The notes under the pieces are model-generated. The model was given only the letters and a program-made list of their open reading frames with translations, ran no database searches and had not been told where the DNA came from. From Bog-793 sp963823945 (GTDB lineage Bacteria; Actinomycetota; Acidimicrobiia; Acidimicrobiales; Bog-793), in assembly GCA_963823945.1 (NCBI GenBank), contig CAWGNK010000008.1:1-64000 (forward strand): DNA of 64,000 bases, in the 5' to 3' direction. Position numbers and translations under genes: made by a program. Of the stretch, positions 16,584 to 24,138 are shown one piece after another (positions within the stretch are counted from its first letter, which is position 1; each line of letters starts with the position of its first letter).

Positions 16584-17459
16584 ATGCTCCGACTCGTCGT
16601 TCCCAAGGGGAGCCTCGAACGCCAGACGTTCGAGCTGTTCGCCGCGGCGGACCTCCGGATCAACCGCAGCTCGGAGGTCGACTATCGCGGGATGATCGAG
16701 GACGCGCGCATCACCGAGGTACGGGTCCTGCGTCCCCAGGAGATCCCCGTCTACGTGGCCGACGGCGTGTTCGACCTCGGCATCACGGGGCGGGACTGGA
16801 TCGAGGAGACGGGGGCGGATGTCGTGACGCTCGGCGAGCTCGTCTACTCGAAGACGACCGAGCGACCGGTCCAGATCGTGCTCGCCGTGCACGGGTCGTC
16901 AGCGGCGCGCCGTGTCGAGGACCTGCCCCCCGGCACCCGGGTCTCGACCGAGTACCCGCGGCTCACCGAGCGGTTCTTCGCGGCCCACGGGGTGCGGGCG
17001 GACGTCCGCCTCTCGTACGGCGCGACGGAGGCGAAGGTCCCCGAGATCGCCGACGCCGTCGTCGAGATCACCGAGACCGGACGGGCCCTCGAGGCCGCCG
17101 GGCTCAAGGTGATCGACGTCGTGCTCGAGTCGAACACGGCCCTCGTCGCCAACCCCGTCGCGGCGGCGGACCCCGCAAAGGCCCACGCGATGGGCCAGAT
17201 CCTGACACTGCTGCAGGGCGCACTCGACGCGCGCAGCCACGTGCTCGTGAAGCTCAACGTCGCCGAGGCCGATCTCGAGGCGGTGATCGCCCTCTTGCCG
17301 TCGCTCAAGTCGCCGACGGTCGCGAAGCTTTTCGGGGAGGGCGGCTTCGCGATCGAGACCGTGGTGCCCAAGTCGACGATCAACGTGCTGATCCCGGCAC
17401 TGAAGGACCAGGGCGCGACCGACATCCTCGAGCTGCCGCTCGCGAAGATCGTCCATTGA
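16584..17459 (+). CDS. hisG: ATP phosphoribosyltransferase (long form)
   Basis: HisG catalyses the first, feedback-controlled step of histidine synthesis (ATP + PRPP). The 291-residue length and the C-terminal ACT-like domain (from about residue 215, VLVKLNVAEADLEAVIALLP to KSTINVLIPALKDQGATDIL) mark the long, histidine-inhibited form that needs no HisZ. N-terminal features are LVVPKGSLERQTFELF, GVFDLGITGRDWIEE and the PRPP-site region LSYGATEAKVPEIADAVVEI. ATG 16584 is chosen because AGGGGGG lies 6 bases upstream; ATG 16581 is adjacent and possible. No other his gene is nearby. Confidence 0.95.
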   Translation: MLRLVVPKGSLERQTFELFAAADLRINRSSEVDYRGMIEDARITEVRVLRPQEIPVYVADGVFDLGITGRDWIEETGADVVTLGELVYSKTTERPVQIVLAVHGSSAARRVEDLPPGTRVSTEYPRLTERFFAAHGVRADVRLSYGATEAKVPEIADAVVEITETGRALEAAGLKVIDVVLESNTALVANPVAAADPAKAHAMGQILTLLQGALDARSHVLVKLNVAEADLEAVIALLPSLKSPTVAKLFGEGGFAIETVVPKSTINVLIPALKDQGATDILELPLAKIVH

Positions 17460-17695
17460 GCGCCGGCGGGACCGATCCCTGGGAGTCGCTCGTCTCGGCC
17501 CGGGAGGGCCGCGTCGTCGAGTTCGACGCCGAGGCGGGCCTCGGAGTGGTGGCCGACGCGGCGGGTCGCCGGTACCCGTTCCACTGCACGGCGATCGCCG
17601 ACGGCACGCGCACGATCGGCATCGGCCAGATGGTGCGCTTCATGGTCGCGCCGGCCCACGGCGGCCGGCTCGAAGCGCGGGACCTGACGAGCTAG
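17456..17695 (+). CDS. Small cold-shock-domain-like protein
   Basis: This 79-residue protein starts at TTG 17456 and overlaps the hisG stop by 4 bases (TTGA). The sequence GRVVEFDAEAGLGVVAD, then RRYPFHCTAIADG, then GQMVRFMVAPAHGGRLEARDL follows the order of a cold-shock OB fold (G-x-V-x-x-F-D...G-x-G-x-V; Y-x-F-H-C-T-x-I). The usual aromatic RNP1 motif KGFGF is altered to AGLGVV, so RNA binding is uncertain. Similar short proteins occur in other actinobacteria, to my knowledge without a defined role. Coupling to hisG suggests constitutive expression. Confidence 0.75.
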   Translation: MSAGGTDPWESLVSAREGRVVEFDAEAGLGVVADAAGRRYPFHCTAIADGTRTIGIGQMVRFMVAPAHGGRLEARDLTS

Positions 17696-18144
17696 ACGGA
17701 GGCGGCTTGCCCTGTTTCGGCGTCGGGGTCCGGCCGCTCGCTGCCGTTCCCGTCGCCGGCGGGCGGCTTGCCGGACAGCTCGACGAAGGCGAGCCGGAGC
17801 TGTGCCAGCGCCCCCTGCAGGCTCGGCGTCGCCTCGCCGAGGCGAGCACCGAGGGTGTCGACCATCGCGCCGAGCGCGTCGATCGCGAGCTTGGCCTTGG
17901 CCAGATCAGGCGGGCTCTGCGTGAGGTAGAGAGCGGCGAGCTGGAACAGGCCGAAGCAGTGGTTGGCGACGATGTCCTCGGCCGGTGCGGCGGCGAGCTC
18001 CCGCTCGAGCGCCGCCCGCTCGGCGAGGAGTTGCTCCTCGGTCATCTCCCCGGGGCCAGCAGTTCCGGCTCCCGGTGGGGCGGTCGCGCCGGTGGGCGCG
18101 TCGGCGACGCCGTGCTCGCCCTCCGGTGTCCACAGACTGGGCAT
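17692..18144 (-). CDS. DUF1844-family protein
   Basis: A 150-residue protein. The first 35 residues are a Gly/Pro/Ala-rich disordered tail. A helix follows (MTEEQLLAERAALERELA). The DUF1844 core (about residues 58-130) reads IVANHCFGLFQLAALYLTQS and AKLAIDALGAMVDTLGARLG. The biochemical function of the family is unknown. It converges with the cold-shock-like gene (stops overlap by 4 bases) and diverges from infC, a neighbourhood often seen in actinobacteria. A TAGGCT box 6 bases before the ATG indicates a leaderless message. Confidence 0.88.
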   Translation of the reverse strand: MPSLWTPEGEHGVADAPTGATAPPGAGTAGPGEMTEEQLLAERAALERELAAAPAEDIVANHCFGLFQLAALYLTQSPPDLAKAKLAIDALGAMVDTLGARLGEATPSLQGALAQLRLAFVELSGKPPAGDGNGSERPDPDAETGQAASV

Positions 18145-18150
18145 GCTGAT

Positions 18151-18156
18151 AGCCTA
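18151..18156 (-). promoter_or_regulatory. -10 element placed for leaderless DUF1844 transcript
   Basis: On the minus strand TAGGCT is followed by 6 bases and then the ATG at 18144. There is no ribosome site between them. Confidence 0.5.
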
Positions 18157-18282
18157 CGGGCAAAGAAGCGGGAAAGCGGGGCTGCACGGCGTGCGACTCC
18201 CACCCGATCACCGTGGCGGATTCCGCCTGGCGAGTGCATCGGGTCGTCGTTGCTCGCGCCGGTGGCGTCGCATTCCCTCTTT

Positions 18283-18307
18283 CCGGATCCTCCGCCGGAG
18301 GCCCCGG
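18283..18307 (+). promoter_or_regulatory. Hairpin in the infC leader
   Basis: CCTCC-GCC-GGAGG, flanked by CCGG/CCGG with a 2-base internal loop, lies about 25 bases before the proposed ATC start of infC. It may take part in control of the infC-rpmI-rplT unit, which is autoregulated in several bacteria. Its role here is unproven. Confidence 0.35.
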
Positions 18308-18330
18308 TCCGATGAGAGGAGTGATGCCCG

Positions 18331-18942
18331 ATCTCGACAGTCCCCACCGTCAACGAGCCGCGGATGAACGAACGCATCCGCGCCCGCGAAGTTCGCCTCG
18401 TCGCTCCTGAAGGACAGCAACTCGGCATCAAGCTGTTGCCCGAGGCGCTGTCGATCGCACGGCAGATGGATCTCGATCTCGTTGAGGTGGCGCCGCTCGC
18501 CGATCCTCCCGTCTGCCGCATCATGGATTACGGGAAGTTCAAGTTCGACGAGGCGCAGCGCGCGAAGGAATCGCGTCGCCGCGCGACGAACGTCGGGATC
18601 AAAGAGATGAAGTACCGCCCGAAGATCGGCCAGGGCGACTTCGACACCAAGACCCGTCAGGTCGCGAAGTTCCTGACCGAGGGGCACAAGGTCAAGATCA
18701 CGATCATGTTCCGCGGCCGGGAGGTGTTCCACCCCGAGCTCGGCAAGAAGATCCTCGACCGCATCTCCGAGTTCACCGAGGGCAGCGCCAAGATCGAGTC
18801 CGAGCCCCGGCTGGACGGGCGGAACATGGTGATGGTGCTCGCGCCGGACAAGCGGGCCCGCCAGAGCCAGGCGGCGCGTTCCGCGGCGGTCCCCGCCGAG
18901 CCGGCGCCGCCGGACGAAGGGGCGGCGGCGGCCGAGGGTTAG
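18331..18942 (+). CDS. infC: Translation initiation factor IF-3, probable ATC start
   Basis: IF-3 keeps 30S subunits free and checks the start codon and initiator tRNA. Both domains are complete: the N-domain (VNEPRMNERIRAREVRLVAP, DLDLVEVAPLADPPVCRIMDYGKFK) and the C-domain (KEMKYRPKIGQGDFDTKTRQ, VKITIMFRGRE, RNMVMVLAP). An Ala/Pro/Glu-rich tail follows. The first ATG in frame is 18364, but the family N-terminus (ISTxxxxNExxR) continues upstream to ATC 18331, 9 bases after GAGAGGAG. infC starting with AUU or AUC is a known feature tied to autoregulation. The ATC start gives 203 residues. It heads infC-rpmI-rplT. Confidence 0.95.
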   Translation: MSTVPTVNEPRMNERIRAREVRLVAPEGQQLGIKLLPEALSIARQMDLDLVEVAPLADPPVCRIMDYGKFKFDEAQRAKESRRRATNVGIKEMKYRPKIGQGDFDTKTRQVAKFLTEGHKVKITIMFRGREVFHPELGKKILDRISEFTEGSAKIESEPRLDGRNMVMVLAPDKRARQSQAARSAAVPAEPAPPDEGAAAAEG

Positions 18943-18997
18943 GTCACAGCCGGTCGGATTCCTCCGGCCGCAGAATCGCAGACGACGAGGTTGGATC

Positions 18998-19192
18998 ATG
19001 CCGAAGATGAAAACGGACAGAGGTGCGGCCGCCCGCTTCAAGATCACGGGCACGGGCAAGCTGATGCGACGCAAGCCCTTCAAGTCGCACCTGCTCGAGA
19101 AGAAGTCGTCGGTGCGCACGCGCCGTCTCGGTCGCGAGGCCGAGGTCGCGCCGAGCGACCGCCGCAACGTTCGTCGGATCCTCGGGATCTGA
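18998..19192 (+). CDS. rpmI: 50S ribosomal protein L35
   Basis: A very basic 64-residue protein with the L35 signature: MPKMKTDRGAAARFKITGTG at the start, then KLMRRKPFKSHLLEKKSS and RRLGREAEVAPSDRRNVRRIL. It lies 55 bases after infC and 72 bases before rplT, the standard order. No zinc-type Cys motif is present. Confidence 0.97.
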   Translation: MPKMKTDRGAAARFKITGTGKLMRRKPFKSHLLEKKSSVRTRRLGREAEVAPSDRRNVRRILGI

Positions 19193-19264
19193 TCCAACCG
19201 GCCGCCGGCCGCGTCCCGTGACGGGGTGGCCAGGCGCCGGGGAGTTCTCACCGAAAGGAGCATC

Positions 19265-19666
19265 ATGGCGAGGGTCAAGCGCGCCGTCCACGGCAGGAAG
19301 AACCACCGCGCGGTCCTTGGGCGGGCGGAGGGCTACTACGGCAACAAGTCGCGGTCGTTCCGCGCCGCCAACGAGCAGGTCATGCACTCGCTGCAGTACG
19401 CCTACCGGGACCGCCGCGCGCGCAAGGGCGAGTTCCGCCGGCTCTGGATCCAGCGGATCAACGCCGCCTCGCGGGCCGAGGGGATGAGCTACAGCCGTCT
19501 CATCGCCGGGCTGCACCGCGCCGAGGTGGACATCGACCGCAAGATCCTCGCCGACACCGCCGTACGCGACGCCGCCGCCTTCGCCGCGCTCGTCGACATC
19601 GCCCGGCGTTCGCTCGAAGGCGAGCCCGGAGCCGCCGAGGCCGACGCGACCGAGGCCGCTTCCTGA
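19265..19666 (+). CDS. rplT: 50S ribosomal protein L20
   Basis: L20 is an early-binding 23S rRNA assembly protein and in several bacteria represses its own operon. The 133 residues show ARVKRAVHGRKNHRAVLGRA, EGYYGNKSRSFRAANEQVMH, AYRDRRARKGEFRRLWIQRI and NAASRAEGMSYSRLIAGLHR. ATG 19265 is preceded by GAAAGGAG; the frame extends upstream but without family similarity. The last 15 residues form an extra acidic Ala/Glu tail. Its stop overlaps a possible CTG start of the next gene (CTGA). Confidence 0.96.
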   Translation: MARVKRAVHGRKNHRAVLGRAEGYYGNKSRSFRAANEQVMHSLQYAYRDRRARKGEFRRLWIQRINAASRAEGMSYSRLIAGLHRAEVDIDRKILADTAVRDAAAFAALVDIARRSLEGEPGAAEADATEAAS

Positions 19667-20493
19667 GCGAGCAGCTGCTCGGCGGCCGCCACGCGCGGGT
19701 GCAGCGGCTGCGTCGTCTCACCCGTCAGCGCAGCGTGCGACGCCGCGACGGCGCCTTCGTCGCCGAGGGGCCAAAGCTTCTGGCCGCCGCCCTCGACGCC
19801 GGCGTGGCCATCGAAGCGGTCTACTTCTCGCCGGGGGCGCGCACGGCACCCGGCGTCACCGAGGTGCTGGCCCGCCTCCACGCCGCCGGTGTGCGGGTCT
19901 TCGGGCTCGGCCCCGGCGTCATCGAACGCGTCACCGATGCGGTGACACCCCAGCCGGTCCTCGGCGTCGTCGCCGCGATCGACGTCGATCTCGACCGGGT
20001 GCTCGGGGCGGGGCTGGTCTTCGTGCTCGTCGACGTGCGCGATCCCGGCAACCTGGGGGCGATCCTGCGCGTCGCCGCCGGATCCGGCGCCGGCGGTGTC
20101 GTCTGCTGCGAGGGGACCGCCGACATCTACAACCCGAAGAGCGTGCGCGCCTCGGCGGGGGCCCTCTTCTCGGTCCCGGTCGTCGTCGGCGTCCCGCCCG
20201 ACGAGGCGCTCGGCCGGCTCGGCGCGGCGGGCTTCCGACGCTGTGGCACGGCGGCGCGGGGCGGGGCGGACTACGAGGCGGTGGATCTGGGCGCAAAGGT
20301 GGCGCTCGTGCTCGGCAACGAGGCCCGGGGGCTGGGCGACGCCCTCACGGGCCTGCTCGACGAGGTCCTCACGATCCCGATGGTCGGCGCGACCGAGTCG
20401 CTGAACGTCGCGACGGCCGCCGCGGTGCTCGGCTTCGCGCTCGCCCGTCATCCTCGGCCGGGGATGGCGCGGCCCTACGATGTGCCCACATGA
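19663..20493 (+). CDS. SpoU/TrmH-family rRNA 2'-O-methyltransferase (TsnR/RlmB-like)
   Basis: An AdoMet-dependent RNA ribose methyltransferase. An N-terminal L30e-like substrate domain (about residues 1-95; FVAEGPKLLAAALDAG) precedes the knotted SPOUT domain with motif 1 LVDVRDPGNLGAILRVAAGSG, motif 2 LVLGNEARGLGD, and motif 3 IPMVGATESLNVATAAAVLG. The neighbourhood next to rplT and pheS matches the mycobacterial tsnR-like gene. The start is ambiguous: CTG 19663 overlaps the rplT stop as CTGA and yields the family-like SEQLLGGRHARVQRLRRL, whereas GTG 19699 trims 12 residues. The exact target nucleotide cannot be told. Confidence 0.88.
   Translation: MSEQLLGGRHARVQRLRRLTRQRSVRRRDGAFVAEGPKLLAAALDAGVAIEAVYFSPGARTAPGVTEVLARLHAAGVRVFGLGPGVIERVTDAVTPQPVLGVVAAIDVDLDRVLGAGLVFVLVDVRDPGNLGAILRVAAGSGAGGVVCCEGTADIYNPKSVRASAGALFSVPVVVGVPPDEALGRLGAAGFRRCGTAARGGADYEAVDLGAKVALVLGNEARGLGDALTGLLDEVLTIPMVGATESLNVATAAAVLGFALARHPRPGMARPYDVPT
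20476..20481 (+). promoter_or_regulatory. Possible -10 element for a pheS start near its ATG
   Basis: TACGAT inside the end of the methyltransferase gene lies 8 bases before the pheS ATG. It fits the TAnnnT leaderless pattern seen elsewhere in the window, but could be chance within coding sequence. Confidence 0.35.
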
Positions 20494-21569
20494 ACCGCAA
20501 GAGAGCCGACGGCGACGAAGTCTCCGCCGGCCCGCCGAACCCAGACGTGCTCCGTGCGCTCGAGGCCGGCGCGCGCCAGCAGATCGCGTCGGTGGAGGAC
20601 CTCGGGGCGCTCGGCGCCCTCGAGGCCGAGCTCACCGGACGGCGGGCGGCGCTCACGACGTGGAAACGGGAGCTCGGCGGGCTTGACGAAGCCGCGCGGC
20701 GCGAGCTCGGCGGGGCGCTGAACGAGACGCGGCGGGTGCTCGAGGCGCTCATCGCCGAGCGTCGGACCGCCCTCGGGGAGGTCGCGCGGGCAGCAGTCCT
20801 CGAGGCGGACCGGCTCGATCTGACCGAGGTGATCCCCGCGCCGGGACCGGGGCATCCCCACCTCGTGACGCGGATCCGCGAGGAGCTCGAGGACATCTTC
20901 CTCGGCATGGGCTACGAGATCGCCGAGGGCCCCGAGGTCGAGACCGACTGGTACAACTTCACCGCCCTCAACATGCCGCCCGACCATCCGGCTCGCAGCG
21001 GCCAGGACAGCTTCTACGTCGATCTGGGCGACGGGGAGAGCGTGCTGCTGCGTACGCACACCTCGCCCGTGCAGATCCACCTGCTCGAACGGGGCGTGCT
21101 GCCCATCTACGCCGTGATGCCCGGTCTCGTCTACCGCCGCGACACCCCGGACGCCTCGCACCTGCCGGTCTTCCACCAGATCGAGGGGCTCGTCGTCGAC
21201 CGCGGCATCACCTTCGGTGACCTCGCCGGGACGATCGAGACCTTCACCAAGGCGATCTTCGGCGAGGACGTCAGGGCGCGCCTGCGCCCGGGGTACTTCC
21301 CGTTCACCGAGCCGTCGGCCGAGTTCGACATCTCCTGCACGATCTGCGGCGGGGTGGGTTGCCGGACCTGTTCCGGGGTCGGCTGGATCGAGCTCGGCGG
21401 CTGCGGGCTCGTCCACCCGGCGGTGCTCGAGTCGACCGGCGTCGATCCCGAGGTCTGGTCGGGCTTCGCCTTCGGGTTCGGTATCGACCGCGTCGCGATT
21501 CAGCGTCACGGGATCGAGGACATGCGCGCCTTCATCGAGAACGACGTGCGCTTCCTGGCGGGGTTCTGA
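20490..21569 (+). CDS. pheS: Phenylalanine-tRNA ligase alpha subunit
   Basis: The catalytic subunit of the alpha2-beta2 PheRS. An N-terminal coiled coil (about residues 20-95) binds tRNA. The class II core carries motif 1 (GPEVETDWYNFTALNMPPDH), motif 2 (VYRRDTPDASHLPVFHQIEG) and motif 3 (FAFGFGIDRVAIQRHGIED). Between motifs 2 and 3 sits a four-Cys loop (CTICGGVGCRTCSGVGW) able to bind zinc, a variant found in part of the family. At 359 residues it is of normal length. ATGA overlap with the methyltransferase stop. pheT follows 44 bases later. Confidence 0.97.
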   Translation: MNRKRADGDEVSAGPPNPDVLRALEAGARQQIASVEDLGALGALEAELTGRRAALTTWKRELGGLDEAARRELGGALNETRRVLEALIAERRTALGEVARAAVLEADRLDLTEVIPAPGPGHPHLVTRIREELEDIFLGMGYEIAEGPEVETDWYNFTALNMPPDHPARSGQDSFYVDLGDGESVLLRTHTSPVQIHLLERGVLPIYAVMPGLVYRRDTPDASHLPVFHQIEGLVVDRGITFGDLAGTIETFTKAIFGEDVRARLRPGYFPFTEPSAEFDISCTICGGVGCRTCSGVGWIELGGCGLVHPAVLESTGVDPEVWSGFAFGFGIDRVAIQRHGIEDMRAFIENDVRFLAGF

Positions 21570-21613
21570 GTGCCACACGCCGGGTCATCGCTGAGGACGG
21601 GGTAAGGAGCAGC

Positions 21614-24133
21614 GTGCGGGTACCGCTTTCCTGGCTGAGCGAGTTCACGCCCCTCGGCGTCGACGCGGCCGACGCCGAGGGTGTCGCCGCGCTCGGTGCC
21701 GAGTTGGACTCCCTCGGTCTCGTCGTCGAGGCGGTCGAGCACGTCGGGGGCGGCCTCGCCGGTGTCGTCGTGGCCCGCGTCGTCGAGATCCGGCCGATCC
21801 CCGGCGCCGACCGCATCCGCCTCGCCCTCGTCGACGCCGGTGGCGACGAGCCCGTCGAGGTCGTCTGCGGCGCCTGGAACTACGTCGTCGGCGACGTCGT
21901 GCCGTTCGCGACCGTCGGGGCCGTGCTCGCCGGCGGGGTCGAGATCACCCGCCGCAAGATGCGCGGCGTGACGTCGAACGGGATGTTGTGCTCGGCGACC
22001 GAGCTCGGCCTGGGCGCCGACGCCTCGGGACTGTTCATCCTGGCTTCGACCGGGACCGCCGACGGGAACCTCCCGGCGGGACTCGCCCTCGGCACGCCGA
22101 TCGCCGAGTACCTCGGCCTCGTCGCCGACGTCGTCTACGAGCTCGAGGTCGAGCCGAACCGGCCCGACTGCCTGTGCGTCGCCGGTGTCGCCAGGGATCT
22201 CGCCGCGCGTCGGCACCTGCCCTTCGCCCTCCCGTCGTCGGTCGTCGCCGAGGACGGGCCCCCGGTCGGCTCGCTGGCGACCGTCGTCATCGAGGCGCCC
22301 GAGGCCTGTCGGCGCTTCGCGGCCCGGGTCGTCACCGGGATCACGACGGTCGCCTCGCCACGCGACATCCAGCGGCGCCTGATCCTTTCGGGCATGCGGC
22401 CGATCCACTCGGTCGTCGACGCCTCGAACTACACGATGCTCGAGCTCGGCCAGCCGACGCACCCCTACGACCTCGACCGCCTCCCGGGGCGGGGGCTGCG
22501 CGTCCGGTTCGCGCGACCCGGCGAGACCCTCACGACACTCGACGGCGAGGCGCGCGTGCTCGGAGTCGAGCGCCACCGCTCCGGTGCGGACAGACCGGTC
22601 GACGACCTTTTGATCTGCGATGCCGAGGATGTGCCGGTCGGCATCGCGGGGGTCATGGGCGGTGAGTCGAGCGAGATCGCCGCCGACACCTCGGCCGTCC
22701 TCATCGAGGCCGCCGACTTCTCGGCGATGGCCGTCGGGCGCACCGCCCGCCGCCAGCAGCTGCGCACCGAAGCCTCGACGCGGTTCTGGCGGGGGATCGA
22801 CCCCGAGGGCCAGGTCCGCGCCGCCGACCGGGTCGCCGGGCTGATCGTCGCCGCGGCGCGGGCCGCCGGGGCGGCCCCGCCGGTCGTCGCCGCGGGCGTG
22901 ATCGACCTCTGGCCGACCCCGGTTGTGCGCCGCACGGTCCACCTGCGGCCCGAGCGGCTGAACGTGCTCCTCGGGACCAGTCTTGGATCCGACGCCATCT
23001 GCGGGTACCTCGCGCCGATCGGCTTCGCGACAGAGCCCGAGGACGCAGGTCTCGCCGTCACGGTGCCGTCGTTCCGGCCGGACGTCGAGCGCGAGGTCGA
23101 CGTGATCGAGGAGGTCGCCCGGCACCTCGGCTACGACCACATCGCGCCGACCCGGAAGCGTTCGCCCGGCGTGGGACTGCTCACGGCGCACCAGGCCGAC
23201 CGCCGGAGGCTGGCCGGCCTCGTCGCCGGCTACGGCGCCGACGAGGCCTGGACGAGCTCGATCGTCGACCCGGGCCACGAGCGGCGGCTCGGCACGGGCG
23301 CCGCGCCGGTCGGGCTCGTCAACCCGATCGTGCGCGAGGAGTCCGCCCTGCGCACGAGCCTTCTGCCGGGGCTGCTCGGCTGTCTGCGCCACAACGCTTC
23401 GGTTCGCAACCCCGCGGTCCGGCTCTTCGAGATCGGGCACGTCTTCGCGCACCCCGGCCAGGGCGTGACGCTGCCGGCCGAGCGCGAGCAGCTCGGCGTC
23501 GTCCTCGGCTTTGACGGCGACGGCGCCCCGGAGGCCGTCCGGCTCTGGGAGGGGATCGCCGAAGGCCTCGGGCTTCTGGACGCGGGACTCGGACTCGTGC
23601 AGGACCAACCCGGCTCGCGGGCGGTGCTCGCCGACGATGACGCCCTGGGCTGTCACCCGACCCGGACGGCGGCGGTCGCCGGGGCCGACGCCTCGGGCGC
23701 GGTCGGCACCGTCGGTTTCGTCGGCGAGGTCGACCCCGCCGCCCTCGAGGCCTACAACCTCGCCGGCCGCCGGGTCGGCTGGCTCGTCCTCGACACGGTC
23801 CGGCTCTTCGCGCTCCGTCGCCGGGAAGGTCCAGGGCCGGTGCTCAGTCGGTTCCCCTCGAGCGACATCGATTTGTCGTTCACCCTCGACTCCTCGGTGC
23901 CGGCGGCGCGCCTGGGGTCCGTCGTGCGTGCCGCGGCGGGCGAGTACTGCGAGGACGTCCGTCTCGTCGACGTCTTCCGGGGTCCCGGGCTCGGATCAGG
24001 GACGCGCAGCCTTACCTTCCGCCTCCGGTTCGTCGCCCCGGACCGCACGCTCACCGACGCCGACGTCGCGGTGGCGCGCGCCCGCTGCATCGCCGCCGCC
24101 GAGGCCGAGCTCGGGGCGGGACTGCGCGGCTGA
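21614..24133 (+). CDS. pheT: Phenylalanine-tRNA ligase beta subunit
   Basis: The 839-residue beta subunit includes the editing and structural domains of PheRS. GTG 21614, behind AAGGAG, gives the family start VRVPLSWLSEFTP. Domains in order: tRNA-binding EMAP-like OB (about 40-150, VVVARVVEIRPIPGADRIRL), the B3/B4 editing domain (about 210-390), B5 (about 405-475), the catalytic-like core (VNPIVREESALRTSLLPGLL), and the C-terminal anticodon-binding FDX domain (about 740-839, SRFPSSDIDLSFTLD). The frame is open upstream inside pheS but without similarity. It forms a pheS-pheT operon with the usual order. Confidence 0.97.
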   Translation: MRVPLSWLSEFTPLGVDAADAEGVAALGAELDSLGLVVEAVEHVGGGLAGVVVARVVEIRPIPGADRIRLALVDAGGDEPVEVVCGAWNYVVGDVVPFATVGAVLAGGVEITRRKMRGVTSNGMLCSATELGLGADASGLFILASTGTADGNLPAGLALGTPIAEYLGLVADVVYELEVEPNRPDCLCVAGVARDLAARRHLPFALPSSVVAEDGPPVGSLATVVIEAPEACRRFAARVVTGITTVASPRDIQRRLILSGMRPIHSVVDASNYTMLELGQPTHPYDLDRLPGRGLRVRFARPGETLTTLDGEARVLGVERHRSGADRPVDDLLICDAEDVPVGIAGVMGGESSEIAADTSAVLIEAADFSAMAVGRTARRQQLRTEASTRFWRGIDPEGQVRAADRVAGLIVAAARAAGAAPPVVAAGVIDLWPTPVVRRTVHLRPERLNVLLGTSLGSDAICGYLAPIGFATEPEDAGLAVTVPSFRPDVEREVDVIEEVARHLGYDHIAPTRKRSPGVGLLTAHQADRRRLAGLVAGYGADEAWTSSIVDPGHERRLGTGAAPVGLVNPIVREESALRTSLLPGLLGCLRHNASVRNPAVRLFEIGHVFAHPGQGVTLPAEREQLGVVLGFDGDGAPEAVRLWEGIAEGLGLLDAGLGLVQDQPGSRAVLADDDALGCHPTRTAAVAGADASGAVGTVGFVGEVDPAALEAYNLAGRRVGWLVLDTVRLFALRRREGPGPVLSRFPSSDIDLSFTLDSSVPAARLGSVVRAAAGEYCEDVRLVDVFRGPGLGSGTRSLTFRLRFVAPDRTLTDADVAVARARCIAAAEAELGAGLRG

Positions 24134-24138
24134 TCGTC

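Noticed and set aside
18324..18410. Short plus-strand frame starting ATG 18324 as an alternative product upstream of infC
   Set aside because: It overlaps infC out of frame, and its product (28 residues, Arg/Pro-rich) has no features; kept only as a possible regulatory frame.
21506..23656. Minus-strand open frame of about 716 codons opposite pheT
   Set aside because: Shadow of pheT, whose motifs are complete; the mirrored product is Arg/Asp/Gly-rich.
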